In this document: piece after piece, positions 46,986 to 60,100 of the stretch
How the letters are laid out: every line of letters begins with the position of its first letter
Numbering within the stretch: the first letter of the stretch is position 1
Origin: Chenopodium formosanum
Lineage: Eukaryota > Streptophyta > Magnoliopsida > Caryophyllales > Amaranthaceae
DNA length: 64,000 bases
Direction: 5' to 3'
NCBI GenBank assembly: GCA_024500155.1
Contig: CM044877.1
Span: 27,161,501 to 27,225,500 of the forward strand
Notes under the pieces: generated by a model
What the model was told of the DNA's origin: nothing
Database searches by the model: none
The model's input: the letters and a program-made list of their open reading frames with translations, nothing else
Position numbers and translations under genes: made by a program

Positions 46986-48649
46986 GGATTTCTATTTTAA
47001 TTCCTGAATTTGTTTTGGCAATGATTTAGAATGAGTGGATGAGACTCGAAACGTTCTAAGTATTTCATGTGCGTAATTTTGATTAACATTATTGTCATAT
47101 GCATTAAAAAGATCTCATTGGAAAGACCATCCGTAATGAGTTTAAAACATAGGATTTTACACGTATTAAATTTGAGGAATATCTTTCACAACTAGGACCG
47201 AAATAACACTGCGCGAAACTGGAAAATTTTATCGAGCACAGAAAGCTGTTGAGGCATGTAGGAATTAGCGCCAGAATCCAGAGCATTGGCGCCAGAATTT
47301 TAAATGTAGTGCCAAACGCCAGCATTGGCAACAGGAGCTACAGCTAAAACTTGGCGCCAAGCTCTGTTTGCTGGCGCCAAATTCCTCCAATACCGAGCCA
47401 GAAATATGCATTCTAATTTCGACCAGTTTTTCGTATTATTTGCTCGATCCTACTTCCTGATTGAGTTTTTCTCACTTTTCTGAAACCCATATGTGTTCTA
47501 CATAGGGACATAACCCTCTGGGAATTCATGCTCCATCTACCTTATTGAACACTCTGAGCAACAAAGGGTACATCCGAGAATGTTGAATTCACCAAACCAT
47601 GAAAGCGAGTTTTTTTAAAACTCGCGGTGTCCCATCCACTCGCGCCAACCCTTCACGGTTAGGCTTCCGCGCGGTGCATCCGGACAATTAACCATAGACC
47701 CTCTATTGACTAAACCATATCCCGAACTTTAGAGAACTAGAGCCATGGTTAGGTTGCAAACTCATTGCATCATATTGTGCCTACTTGATTAATTGTGCAT
47801 TATTTGTTGTGCATATATATGTTTTCTTAACCGTTTGTTTGACTTGTGTTGAGATTAAATAAATTAATGACTTAAAGAACTTTGCCTAATTAATTAATTA
47901 ATTAATTAATTTGAGTCAATAAAGTCTAATATTTTAATCAGAATTGACTTAGTACGACTTTAGGCATACCCCTGTTGGTTAATAACACTGAAAACAGTCC
48001 CAGATTGAAGCTCCACCATTGGCGCCAAAGTCTGGACTGTAGCGCTACTCTGTGGAGTGTGGCGCCTGGCGACAGCTCTGTCGTCTGGCGCTACACTGCA
48101 CAGTGCGACGCCAGTCCTGTCGTTTTGTCGACAGTTCAAATTATTGATCGAGTTATCACCTAGTGTCTAATTAACCAGCTTGCTAATTAATTTGGTTAAA
48201 TTTCGCTGTCAATAACACCTTGTCGAGTCATTAATTGAGTCTAGTCACATAGTCTAGCCACATTGTCATGACACGAGTCTTAACATGTCACCTACACTCA
48301 CTAGTCTTAGCACACATTTTAAGTACATGTCACCATGACCATGTCTTAGGTTCATGCATGAGTCGGTTTTCTTCCGTCATTTGAGTTGGGGGTACATTTT
48401 ATCCCTAATTCTTCATACCCCTCCATCTACATCATTTTTCTTCACATTCTATTCCAATCTTTCTTCACTTCCTCCATCCATTACATGTTGAATAAAGTTT
48501 GAGTCAGATAATTAACAATGAATATCCCCAAATTCCTTTTCCACAGTACTTGGTCGTGGAGAGAAGGGCGATTAATCAAGGACAACCTCTTTATTCAAGT
48601 TTCACTTTTCGATAAACCAATTCGTCAAAAGAGGAAGGCTAAAAAGATA
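46986..48649 (+). other. T2 untranslated leader with two GCGCC clusters
   Basis: Clusters at 47266-47390 and 48016-48125 correspond to those of T1. Otherwise non-coding. Confidence 0.7.
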
Positions 48650-49767
48650 ATGGCAAGTCAAGAAGAGGTTAATGAACTTAGGAATCAATTGAATGACGTG
48701 ACTGAGGTGTTAAAGACTTTAACCCTCAAAATTGATGATCCTGTGAAGCAACAACAAATGAACCTCATGCAAGAAAGTTTGAGAAAGCTATCCAGTGACT
48801 ATAAATTTCAGGGCATGAGTTCACAAGGGGTCTCGCTGGACAAGGAACTTCTTCCGCATAAGTTCAACGCCACTGACATCCCTAAATTCAAGGCAACAAA
48901 TAACCCTTACTTTCATCTAAGAGCTTTCGAAACCATAATGAGTATTAAGGGCATCGATAAGAAGGTTTTCCCCTCTCTGTTATCTCTATCTCTTGAAACT
49001 GTTTGCCAACAATGGTTCTTCTCCCTTGATAAAGAGAAAACCTCTATCTGGGAATCCATAGTAAACGCTTTTGTTGATAGGTACAAGTGCAATATTCAAG
49101 TTGAAACCGACTATAGACAACTTGAGATGCTAAGACAAAAAGAGAATGAAAGCTTTACTTCTTTCTTTAATAAATGGAGGGAAACTTCCGCTAAGATGAT
49201 TGAGGCTCCCACTGAAAAAGAATCTGTGAGGATGTTTATCAAGAATCTCTAAGAAAAGTATTTGAAGCATTTAAAATATCAACGCAATCTGAATACTTTT
49301 AAGGCCGTTTATGACATCGGAATTGAAATCAAAATGACCTCGCAAAACAAAAAGCTACTAACAATAGTAACTACGGTGGCTGGAAAGGAAAGAAGAACGA
49401 CAATCCTTCTTCTTCCGAAAACGCCCACTCTAGTAACAATGTTAGTACCTTTGATCTCAGTGAAGTTTTAGCCATGGATAACCAAGGATCTAAGAAGCAA
49501 CTAAGGAAAGACTTCACCCCCATTGGGATGAGCTACGATACTGCCTTCGATCGACTCCATGCCAAAGGACTCATTACTCCCATTGGACCTATTCAAGATC
49601 CCACACCTGAAAAGAGATTGCTTAGTTAGAATCCAGACGAACACTGCAAATACCATCAAGGTAGGGGTCATGCTACTGAGAGTTGTCGGAAGCTAAAGGA
49701 GGCTATCCAACATTTTATTGATAATAACAAGCTTCCCATGCCTCCAGTTAATAAGAAGAGCGAGTGA
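48650..49767 (+). pseudogene. gag: T2 Gag, inactivated by stops and a frameshift
   Basis: Starts ATGGCAAGTCAAGAAGAGG. The Gag domain is intact for 200 codons (ETVCQQWFFSLDKE, WESIVNAFVDRYK, SFTSFFNKWRETSAKM). Codon 201 is TAA (49250-49252) where T1 has CAA. A 1-bp loss near 49330 shifts the frame, and a further TAG interrupts the C-terminal part. The C-terminal zinc-binding-like motif is CKYHQGRGHATESCRKLKE, followed by AIQHFIDNNKLP, typical of Tat-type Gag and clearly different from the T1 C-terminus. Ends at TGA 49765-49767. Confidence 0.85.
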
Positions 49768-51525
49768 TGATAAAGGAAACAACACAAGACAAGAGGCGAG
49801 CTTCAACGAAAAGATTTCGTGACCTCTTTTTTCTATTTCTTTTTTATTTACCCTTTCCCCAATAAATCTAGCATAGGAACCTTTTTATTCTCCTTAGATT
49901 TATTTTGTAGGATCATTATATATTTTCTTTTTATAAAATGAGCATTTATTTCCTTATATATGATCATTTCATTATATTGCATTAAAAAAAAAAAAAAAAA
50001 AAAAATCCATGTTGAATTAAGCACAAGGTATACCAATGATTTGAGGCACCCCTTGTAGCCACATCATATCTCCTTTCACCTTTCAAATTTACAATCCTTT
50101 CTTTATAAACCACTTTGAGCCTCGTCTAACGATAGACCTTTCTTTTTTCAACCCACATCTACCTAACCTTGGGATGGGATGGTGTGTAACTTATGCAATT
50201 CTAAAAAAGCTTGAGTGTATCAAAAGATTAATATAGCAATAAAAAATAAATAAAAGTGTACAAAAGGGTAAGTGTTCCAATGTCTTTGATATGAAAATAT
50301 CTTTTGATATGAACACGTCTCAGATTGCATCTCTTGTCGAGTGCTCAGTACCGTGCCTGAGAAACATGAATGCCAAGTGAGTGATAGACCGCATGATCGG
50401 GATTGTCCGCACTTATAAAAATGAAATAAATAAAGCAAAAAAAAAAGAGCTAAAAAAGAGTAGAAACTCAAGCACAAAATATAAAGATTCAAAAGCGAGG
50501 TTGCACGCCTTGGGGGCTTATCAAGGGTTTTGAGCCTTTATCCCTTTCTTCTATAAACTTTAGCCTAACCACATTACAACCCTTAAAAAGACCTTTTTGA
50601 GGTATACATACTTGTGCGAGGTTCGGCTAGAGCTACGTTCAGCCTGATTCCTAACGGATACGTAGGCAACCTCACATCGAGGTGCGGCCATAATAAAAAT
50701 GCATTCAAATTCACACACTTACACCATGATCATATCAAGGGATCTCCTATGCTCATCCCTATCCATGTTGAGCTAGACTTGGGGGCTTGATCCCTACATC
50801 ATTAGCTTACCTAGCTTAAGAGTCACCATCATTTGACTCTTCTTGAAATAATATTTTACCACACACTTAGCTCTTGCGGCCTAGCTTTAGTATCACTTTC
50901 ACACACATCACAGATACATGACCAAACATACTTCCCTTAGGAACCCTTTGTCATGGAATCTTAACACAACGTTGAAGCATGTCTTGTCATATCAAAATCA
51001 CTCATCAATCATAATTGTTATTGCATCACGAAGTATGAAGTGCTTAGCCTCTGTGCCTAAGTTACCCAAATACTTTCATCATTGAGTCAACCATTGAGAT
51101 AGCCTAGGATGGATTAATCCTTGCACCTTGAGAGATAGTATCAAACAACATTTGACTAAGCTCATTCAACATGCACCTTCAAAAACTTCAAAACCTTCGA
51201 TTCTTTTTTCGCGTCTTTCTTTTTCGGGAGAAAGTCGGTACCCTCCACAAAAATGACGGAAAACTTTTGCTTTTTAGCATTTTCGAGTCGCACAATCAAC
51301 ACTATGCACACACGGGTCATGAGTCACACGTGTCATTTTGCTTCGAGTCGAGTCAACCTCGAGTCAATCACAGCGAGTCAAGTTTATACCTTGAGTCGTG
51401 TCAAGTCAATGAGTCAAGCGACGTTAAATCTTAGGTCAACCCTAAGATAATTAAAGAGATTAGCAAAGTTCTATAGTCAAAAATAAATACAGGTGCAGCA
51501 GAATAGGGAAGACCCTACTCCAGCG
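49768..51525 (+). other. T2 non-coding region downstream of gag
   Basis: No pol. Includes the intact site GGCAACCTCACATCGAGG near 50670 where T1 carries element B, and the GAGAAAGTCGG block. Confidence 0.75.
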
Positions 51526-51612
51526 CCAGACAACAACATCCAGCGTATAGAAATAGATTTCATCGCTTGGTGCTAGCGTCTGGCGACAGAGCCAATTCCT
51601 GGCGCCAGAGAT
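51526..51612 (+). repeat. T2 internal GCGCC cluster, without the antisense PMD gene
   Basis: CAGCGCCAGAC, GTGCTAGCGTCTGGCGACA and CTGGCGCCAGAG motifs at the site that in T0 forms the antisense PMD promoter. No TATA box or PMD sequence remains next to it. Confidence 0.7.
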
Positions 51613-51949
51613 ATTTCAGCAGCGACAGAGCTCGAAGCCTCTCAGAACAGAAATTTCGGGTTCCTTGGTACGCCAGTTAGCCCCTATAAGCAATTTGACA
51701 AGATTGAGTAGTCGATTTGATTACAATCGAAATAAGTGATCGACCTGATGAAAGATCGTCTCACTTAGCTTAAAGCGCCTAAGAATTGGCTCATCACAGA
51801 GACACCGACATACTGGTTTTAGCGGAATCAAAGTTCAAGCGAGCTTTAAAGATCGATAAGCGTTGGTCTTCGGTAGTTTTCTTCGGAATATTATCGCAAC
51901 AACTGAGGATAACTTCAAGTAAAGTTATTTTCGACAGCGTTCGCTAAGA

Positions 51950-52330
51950 TTGTGGAAGTTGTCACCAAAGATTTGAGAAGATAGCATGAGATGGGCGGTC
52001 TTCGACGGCATTCGCTAATATTGTGGAAGTTGTCACCGAAGATTTGAGAAGATAGCACGAGATGGGCAGTCTTCGACGGCATTCGCTAAGATTGTGGAGG
52101 TTGTCACTAAGATTTGAGAAAAGATTTGAGAAGATAGCACGAGATGGGCAGTCTTTGATGGCATTCGCTAATATTGTGGAGGTTGTCACCCAAGATTTGA
52201 GAAGATAGCACGAGATGGGCGGTCTTCGACGGCGTTCGCTAAGATTGTGGAGGTTGTCACCAAGATTTGAGAAGATAGCATGAGATGGGCGGTCTTCGAC
52301 GACTTTTTCTGTGATTGGAAAGGTTGTCAC
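51950..52330 (+). repeat. T2-specific tandem array
   Basis: About five copies of a unit near 70 bp with core AAGATTTGAGAAGATAGCAC. Absent from T0 and T1. Confidence 0.88.
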
Positions 52331-52394
52331 TATGATTCAAGAAAAGGCTCAAGATGTAGCAACATTGATCGACGGCGTTCCCTAGATTGCGGAA

Positions 52395-52770
52395 GATCGT
52401 CAAAACAAGCAGCAAGATGGTGTTCCATAGATTGTGGAAAATTGTCGAAAAGCAACTGAAGGTTATTTCAGGCGAAGTTGTCTTCGATCGTGTTCCCTTA
52501 GACGTTGAAGATGGTCATAAAGCGGAAGGGGATGATTTCAAGTGAAGTTATCTTCGATAGTATTCCCTTGGACGTGGATTATTATCATAGCGGAAGAGGA
52601 TTGTTCCAAGCGAAGCATTCTTCGATAGTATTCCCTTGGACGTGGAATATTATCAATGCGGATGAGAATTGTTTCAAGCGAAGCAATCTTCGATAGTATT
52701 CCCTTGGACGTGGAGTATTATCAAAGCGGAGAAGGATCATTTCAAGGGAAGCAATCTTCTATATTGGAAG
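52395..52770 (+). repeat. Approximately 64-bp tandem repeats in the T2 3' UTR
   Basis: About six copies of the GAAGCAATCTTCGATAGT unit shared with T0 and T1. Confidence 0.85.
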
Positions 52771-53050
52771 CAGTTACAGGCGTAGCGGTTTTCAAGCGGG
52801 ATGACATTCTCTTGGCAGGAGGTCATCAAAATACCAGTAAAACGGCAGCAAATTGATTACTTTCAGAGACGTGTGCTCGACAGTGCAAGATACGCGTTTC
52901 TTAACTCTTTTATCTGTTTAACTAACGATAGTTTTGCAGGTATTGGTGTTACAAAAGTGGTTTAGGATCCCAGAACGTTCTGAATCATTCTCTGTACCTA
53001 TCAATACTTTGACTTTTGTTTTCGAAACTTGCGTTTCTCCAAACTCAGTC

Positions 53051-53064
53051 AAAGTGGGGGCTTC
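53051..53064 (+). other. T2 polypurine tract
   Basis: AAAGTGGGGGCTTC immediately before the 3' LTR. Confidence 0.8.
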
Positions 53065-55025
53065 TGTAAACACCCATTTGTGTCTTCCCAAAACCAAACC
53101 CGGTGATGAGTACCTTTCATGTCGAATCATAATCAAATGAAGTGAAAGTGTGGAAAGTCTGGTGTTGCGGATAGTTTTAATTTCTTTTCTCTTCTCTCTG
53201 TTTTTGAAAACTTATTTTAAGAAAACAGACAATCCAGTTTGGTTGGTCCATGTTATGGGTCCAATAGTAGTGTAGTTGGATGGGGCTTGACAAGAGCTTT
53301 CCAACGATATATTATAAGCCCAATTCCAATGAATATTGAGGAAGTTATGGCCAATTTACTGAACTAGGCCTTGTTTGAGCTTTATATGCGGCCCAATGAT
53401 TTAGGGGAGGGCCTAATATAGATTTATCATTCCTAATGCAATTAGGAATGGTTTTAATCTTCTAGATTCTTCTAGAAGGTTCTTTTCATTCCTAATTCAA
53501 TTAGCATTGATAAATTGACTTTTGTTGACTTTTCAGAGTTTTAATTAGAATCAAAGAGCATTTTTTAGGAAAGATACGATTTTATCCTCCTGTACGACAA
53601 TTTTTTATCTGATTTTAAGAAAACGCGTGAAATTCCAGATTAGCGCCAAACGCCAGCTATAGCGCCTGGCGCTCTGCTTGGCGCCTGGCGCTAATGTTGG
53701 CGCTTGGTGCCAATTGCCAGCGTTGGCGTCAATCCAGTTTTATCAGCGCCAGAACTCTATTTTGATATTTTATCTTTTTGGCTGATTTTCTCTATAAATA
53801 ACGTGCTAAAAACTCCGTTTTTGATAACCAGTTTTCATCAAGAACCAGTTTTCAATAATATTCAGCAACTCTCATCAAGATTCTCTTGATTACTCTCTCT
53901 CTCTTTCTTTTCTAAACTAGCTTCTCTCAAATATAAAAATTCCGCATTCATCTAGAAACACCTAGCCATATTCGAAGTTGCCTTCGCCCTAGACGTGAAA
54001 GGTTTAATTTCTGAGGGTTTGGTCCCAAATCTCTCTTTCCATTATTTAATATAATTGTTTTGTTTATTATTTTCCTTGAAGTTACTAACGTGTGCATTTT
54101 GTTATTAGAAAGAGGTACGAGGCATCAAAGTAAGTACTTTAATGGTTTTTATTGATGTTATGATATAGAGTTCATGCTTAGATTGTTATTATGATATTCC
54201 TATTACATGTCTAGGGTAACTTTAATTCTAAATATGATTGTTACGATGTCTTCTATGTTCTTCCTAATATTTATGATTGTTAGTATCATGTTAGGGTTAA
54301 ATATATGATTTTTATTGCTTAGTGACATGCTAGGGTTTGTTATTAATCTTGTTAGTATCATGCTATGATCTTGCTATGCTTTAACATGATTATTATTATG
54401 ATTAATATGATTGTTATTATGATGATTATTGTTTTGATTATTATTATGATTATTTTAATTATAATTTGTTATTATAATTATTTATGATTATTATTATTGT
54501 TGCTTGATATTTATTGTTATTGCTTGATCACGCCTTTTATGCATGTTTAAAGGGAATTAGTACTTGTAATCATGCTTAATAAGATAATTAATAATCTTAT
54601 TTAGGGTTAATTTGATTATAATTCAAGTGATCACCAAAAATAGATTTATTTGTGCATTAAATTCAACCAACATAAATAAACAAGTTTAGTGTTAATCCTA
54701 TTGATTGCATGTTAGTCAGAAAGCGCACATGAATACGATCAGAATAAAGTAGAGGCCTATTATTAGGGCAGGTTCAATCTCTTTTAGGTTGGATTTGTAC
54801 CTTCATCCCAGAACCCTTATTTGGTTCAAGACCTTATGGAGTTGACGATCTCTTCGATCGTTAAGGAGTGTAACCTTCACCTTGTGAACTGTTTAAAAGT
54901 TCCTAAAAAAAACTTGTTGGCGACTCTTTTGCTCTATCTTCTTTCGCTTTGGACGCCACCGTACTTTAGTGTATGATCATATTGGGGTTCAAGCTAGGGG
55001 ATTAACTCTTGAAATATTCCCTACA
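53065..55025 (+). repeat. T2 3' LTR (1961 bp)
   Basis: TGTAAACACCC to CCCTACA. GCGCC cluster at 53641-53757, TATAAATA at 53793-53800. Confidence 0.93.
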
Positions 55026-55030
55026 CCTTC

Positions 55031-55622
55031 CCTATATTATCAATCATTTTTATCTTGTTTACACATATAAATTATCAACTCTATGGTATTTCACATAAGC
55101 AACTCAACTCATAAATTCCATTTGCATTAAGCAATTCATAACTCAATGATAAACCAAGCATACTCGTGATCACCCAACTATGGGCAATAACTCAAAATTT
55201 CGGACCTTATAACCATACACTAAAGGTGTGTTAACACCAACTTTAATGCACAAGCAATCACACCGACTCAAGCTTTGAAATAGTTTCAATTCTTTTTATT
55301 TTCGAAAATAGTAAATATGTACTTGAATCAAGATTAAAGGACGCTGAAGCCTGCGTCTCCCAGGAAAGTTACCTACGACGTTGAGATAAGCCTTTCCTAG
55401 ATAGAGAGACGTACCCATTATAGTCCTCCGTAGAGAACTCGAGCATCCTTTTCTCCTTCATCTTTCCACAAAGAGGAAAATAGTTTCTAAGTAAAATAAA
55501 CCTTTTGACTCACACACAAATGCAAAACTCTATCTATCCTATATGCCCTCTTAAGTCTACCCACAATTTTTATTAATATTCCAATTTTACTCTTTTTAGG
55601 ACCATTAAAACTGATACCACTT
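55031..55622 (-). other. L internal region (5' part) with primer binding site
   Basis: On the minus strand TGGTATCAGTTTTAATGG (55602-55619) starts 3 nt from the LTR end. The first nine bases match the usual initiator-tRNA-Met site; the rest does not. No coding frame. Confidence 0.6.
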
Positions 55623-58425
55623 TGTAACACCCCCAAATCTCCCTCTATAGAAACACCAGTATAATATGTATAAGTATACCGTAGAGATAGACTTGGGCGT
55701 ATTACCGCCGCGTGATTACGCAAGGCAACTTTTACTTACTAAATAAAACCAATACTTTGCAGCGGAAACTCAACTTTCTTTTACTAATACATATAAAAAT
55801 AGTAACATTGTTATGAGTACTCAAAATAAAGACAAGACCAATATTCCTAAACTAGGTGAAGCAAATCTCGAGACTCCCATATGCTCATTCATGACTCCAC
55901 CTGAAAACAGTCAACACTGCTTACCATTATGGTAAACAGGGCGAACCAAAACAAATAAGAAATACGGATTAGCAAATTATGCTAAGTACGATAAGTGCAA
56001 GATAATGTAAACTCAATTTATTTGCAAACATGCTTTAAAAATCAATTCCAATAGTTAATCCAATAAATTCAAAACTCATTATTCCAATGATTCAAAATTA
56101 AAAATAATAGTTAATAAAACCAATTCCTTTATTAAGAACCAATTTCTTTCAATCCAATTCATCACCCAAGTGTGCACACCCCCCAAGCTAGTCTCATTAT
56201 ATTACAAGGCTATTCTAAAGGAAAGACCCAATTCTGCAAAGTCCAAGGCCTTATCAATAAACCAAATCCGCATAGTGGGATTACTGACATGCTTATAAAG
56301 CTTTAATAATAATAATTCAATGGTTCAATAATAAATCCTTTTAATATCCCATAATTCCAATGTAATTCAAACTCCTATTTAATAATTCCACATACTTTCA
56401 AAATCAAAACCTTTTAAACAAATAATTGAGAATAAAATCTCATATTAATAACTTTTCAAATTCAATAATTCTTCTTTGAAAAACCTTTTATTTAATTCAA
56501 CAAACCTTTTAAACTCAAATCCTTTATTTAAACACGATAAGTAATTCAAACCATTCAAAACATGACTTAAAAATCAATCATTCGAAATACTTTTATCAAT
56601 ACCTCCAAACATAATTTATTACAAAATCATAATTCAAATCAATTTAATTCAATCACCAATTAAATCATATAAAACATGTTATTCAAACCAATCACTTTCA
56701 AAGGTATCTAGCCACCTAACGTACCTTGATCCTTGCTTAGCAAAATCACACAAAAGGAACCTCAAGAATCTTGATCGAACACACCTTACAAATAAATATA
56801 ACCTTAATCAATATAAGGTTAACAAATAATTAAAAACCCCCCACTATATGTACATGAACCTTTTAAAATAATTTATCATAAACATTATTAAAAAAAATGA
56901 TTTTATAAAATTAAAACTACTCATAATAATTTTTATATAAATCTCCCATAATAATAATAATAATTGAATTAGAGAAAAAGGAGAACAAAGATAAGAAACC
57001 AAGGAGAAGAGAAGAATTGGTTTTGCGTTGGAAAGAATAGGCGGAACTTGCAGAGGCTGTAATTCCTTTGATATAACTCTGAATTGTGTTATTCTTGAGC
57101 CTAACCTCAAGGATTTTTTGAGAGAAACAATCTTACGTGAAACATCAATACCCAAAAAACTGACCATAAGTGCCCGAAAATTGGCTTCAAAGATAAACGG
57201 GATGATTTGTGTAAAATTGAGGAGAAGAAAATAAGAGAATTGGTGTGAAGAATGTGAGAGGTATGAAGGGGTATTTATAGGCTAGTATGCTCATGAATTA
57301 TGGTAGGAAAATGGAATAGTTATGGTAAATAGGGTTTAAGGGATTACTTGGAGAAGTGAGTAAAAGAATTAAGGAAAGTTTTGATATTAAGGTGATTGTG
57401 TATAATTGAATATTGAAGGTATGTATGTCATGAAAAATAATAAGGAAATTGGAATTACTTGGGGAATAATTAAGAATAATGAATGGCAAGAAAATATGAT
57501 GATTAGATATTAAAAAGATGGAGAAATAGAATTATGGAAAATAAGAGATTTTAGGAGATAATTAAAAATATAATTTTACCAAATAAATTCCCCCAAAATA
57601 AATCAATAGGGCCGAAAATATTGAGCTTACCATAGCTCAAATTTTCGGACTCCTCTAAATATATATTTAGGAAGAATTTGCTCGTATTTTTAAAGAATAA
57701 AATAATTGTATAAATAATATAGAATAAATAATTAAATAATTAATTACCTATTATTTACCAATAAATAACCAAGAAAAATCTGATTTTCCATACATGGAAA
57801 ATCCGAAAATCCTAGCTAATTATTGGGAAATTTCGGCCATAATAAAGTTATTAATAAAATATTATTTTGCTTCAATTAAAATATCTGAAATATGTAAATA
57901 ATTTGGTTTTTAAGATAAGATAAATGGATAATAAATCTAAAGATGGGCATCGTGTCGTGTCGTGCCGTCGTAGGCCGTGCTTTGCCGTGCCGGGGTGGGG
58001 CTCATGCCGTGCCGTGCCGCGGGCCACTACGTTTATTTTTAAAAATATATATATTATACAAAACCGATATATATATTATAAAAATGTCGTGCCAGCGTGC
58101 CGACGATCGTGCCCAAGCCGTGCCACTTTTCAAAATTTGTGTTCACGGCACGGCCCACGGCCCACAAGTGGGCCACCGTGCTGGGCCAGGCCGGGCCGGG
58201 CCGGAATCGTGTCAGGCTCGTGCCTGCCGCCCCGTGCCGGCACGGCCCATGCCCACCTTTAAATAAATCTTATAAAAAATAATGATTAGTTTTCAAAATA
58301 CTTTTGGCACCAAAATTCAAATATTATTTTGGCTCCAAATAATAAATTTACCAAAATACCCTTTTTATAAAATAATTCCTAATTAATTAATTAGGAAAAT
58401 ACGTATGAAAATACGGGGTATTACA
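55623..58425 (-). repeat. L 5' LTR (2803 bp)
   Basis: Starts (minus) TGTAATACCCCGTATTTT, ends GTTACA. Longer than its partner because of a 324-bp MITE. Confidence 0.9.
57938..58261. mobile_element. hAT-type MITE in the L 5' LTR
   Basis: 8-bp TSD AATAAATC at 57930-57937 and 58262-58269. Terminal repeats TAAAGATGGGCATCG / TAAAGGTGGGCATGG. The GC-rich interior is full of CGTGCC and GGGCCGG motifs. The partner LTR (about 42535) gives the empty site. The open frames inside are compositional. Confidence 0.9.
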
Positions 58426-58430
58426 GTTGG

Positions 58431-58879
58431 GTTTCTTACTTTCTTGGGTGCGGGATGAGGGAGAGTATGGATGAAGGTGTAGGTAGATTTCCCTAGTCTT
58501 GGGTGAAGGTTTTAATAATTATTCGTTATAAGTCGGATTTGGGCTTGTTGGAAAGCTCTTTTCAAAGCCCATCCAACTATTCAATCATTGAACCCAGATT
58601 ATGGACCAAAATACATTGGTATAAAATTTTTATAAAAAGGACACGAAACGAATGATTTTAAGGGACACGAAATGAATTTTGGGTTTAAAGGCACGAAAAG
58701 AGAAAAATAAGTTATGGTTTGGGGAAATGGGATAGGAATTGGATTGGTTTAGAAATATATTGGGATTGAATATGGATTTAAGCACTTCAAAGATTAAATA
58801 TTCAACCCGACCAATAATGGCGGTGAAAGGTTAATCATCATCTGGTTTGGTTTTGTGGAGACATTTTTAGGTGTCTACA
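58431..58879 (-). repeat. Reversed LTR fragment of a T-related family
   Basis: On the minus strand it starts TGTAGACACCTAAAAATG and shares GGTCCATAATCTGGGT and GAGCTTTCCAACAAGCCC with the T LTRs, but is clearly diverged. L inserted in it at the GTTGG site, so its continuation should lie left of 40047. Confidence 0.7.
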
Positions 58880-59404
58880 GCAGGTGTTAAAAGTCAAAAT
58901 TTCCGCAACCTAAACCTACTTTCCGGTGTTAACCCTCTGATTTTCGACATTTGATAAACTGGTGGTGATTAAGGCAATGAGGAAGCGGCGTGAGTATGGC
59001 CCTAGTTCCTTTCATCTGATTATAAAGGATATTCTAGTTTTTATTTTCTTCTAATTTTACTAGTTTAATTTCTTGGTCTTTTGTAAAGCGAGGGGGTAAT
59101 AATGTAGTACACAAATTGACTCACTTTCAACCATGGGAGTTTGGCCAACGGGTGTGGAGTGATGTAATCTCTCCTCGCATTTTGGAAATTTCTTCGGTTG
59201 ATCTAGATGGATTTTTTTTAAAGCTGTCACTTCCAAAGTTATTCATTAACAATTTTCCGTTTTACACAGAACACTAACCAACCCATACAATTAACTAAGT
59301 GAATTCTACACTCGCTAGTCTGCAATTGCATTTATAATAAAATGTAGGTGACCGTCAGCTTATGTTTAAACCGCAAAGGTAACACTACCTATACAATTGC
59401 ATAC
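58880..59404. other. Unassigned AT-rich DNA
   Basis: No coding frame or recognised repeat. Confidence 0.4.
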
Positions 59405-59630
59405 TCCCTCCATTTTTAAATACTTGTTCCACTTTTCATTTGCGGCCGTTTTTAAATACTTGCTCCATTTCCTTATTTGAAAAGTTTTTACAATATTTAA
59501 TTAATTTCTCTTACCTAGTGGACCCAACATATATTCTCTCTCCTCCAATTCTCTCCACTACTTTTGCCTTTTACATTTTTTATTCTTCTACAAACCCACT
59601 ACCTCCCTATTTTGTTACTTTCTCCAATCT
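59405..59630. repeat. Stowaway/mariner-like MITE fragment
   Basis: Starts ACTCCCTCCATTTTTAAATA, the usual Stowaway-type end, with an internal second TTTTTAAATACTTGCTCC. The other terminus was not found. Confidence 0.5.
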
Positions 59631-59631
59631 A

Positions 59632-59830
59632 TAACTATACTAAAACAGAGGACGCTCAAAACAATTGCTCCACGTGTCAACTTGTCATTAATTTTTTCCC
59701 GCCCTTTGTCGCTATCTTAAATAAAGCAATTAATTCACTCAATATTTTTAAGACTTTTTATTTCCTATAAATATACAGTTCTTATACACTATATTATTAA
59801 TTAATCTTATATAATATTTTTGTCCTTAAT
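59632..59830. repeat. Dispersed repeat, copy 1 (Helitron-like start)
   Basis: CTATACTAAAACAGAGG with CACGTGTCA downstream, paired with the copy at 60712. The start resembles plant Helitron 5' ends; no 3' CTRR hairpin was identified. Confidence 0.4.
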
Positions 59831-59878
59831 GAAGTAAATCTTTCCATGCAAATTATTAAACAATATAATCTTTACTAA

Positions 59879-60100
59879 GGGTCTATTCACGTTTACTGAA
59901 CTAAGCTGAAGTGAACTAAACTAAACTGATTGGAGCTAAGCTGAACTGAACTAAACTTATTGGAGCTGAACTGAACGGAATTGAACTGAACTAAGCTGAA
60001 ATGAATATTTTATGACAGAGGGAAGTTAAGAGCTGAACTAAACTGAACTGATTGGAGCTGAACTGAATTGAACTGAAATTAAGTAAATATGAACAGGCCC
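59879..60100. mobile_element. PIF/Harbinger (Tourist-like) MITE, 222 bp
   Basis: 3-bp TSD TAA. Termini GGGTCTATTCACGTTTACT and GGGCCTGTTCATATTTACT inverted. The interior consists of GAACTGAACTAA-type tandem units. Confidence 0.75.

Larger units (their letters stand above)
44973..55025 (+). mobile_element. T2: Tat/Ogre-like gag-only LTR retrotransposon, nested in L
   Basis: 10053 bp with TG...CA ends. Flanks are CCTTT (44968-44972) and CCTTC (55026-55030), a 5-bp TSD with one change. Same organisation as T1 without the B insertion, so it is the reference for reconstructing T1 boundaries. No pol. Confidence 0.92.

Noticed and set aside
57924..58282. GC-rich open frames of about 110 codons in three phases
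   Set aside because: They lie within a hAT MITE and reflect composition (CGTGCC repeats); no conserved domain.
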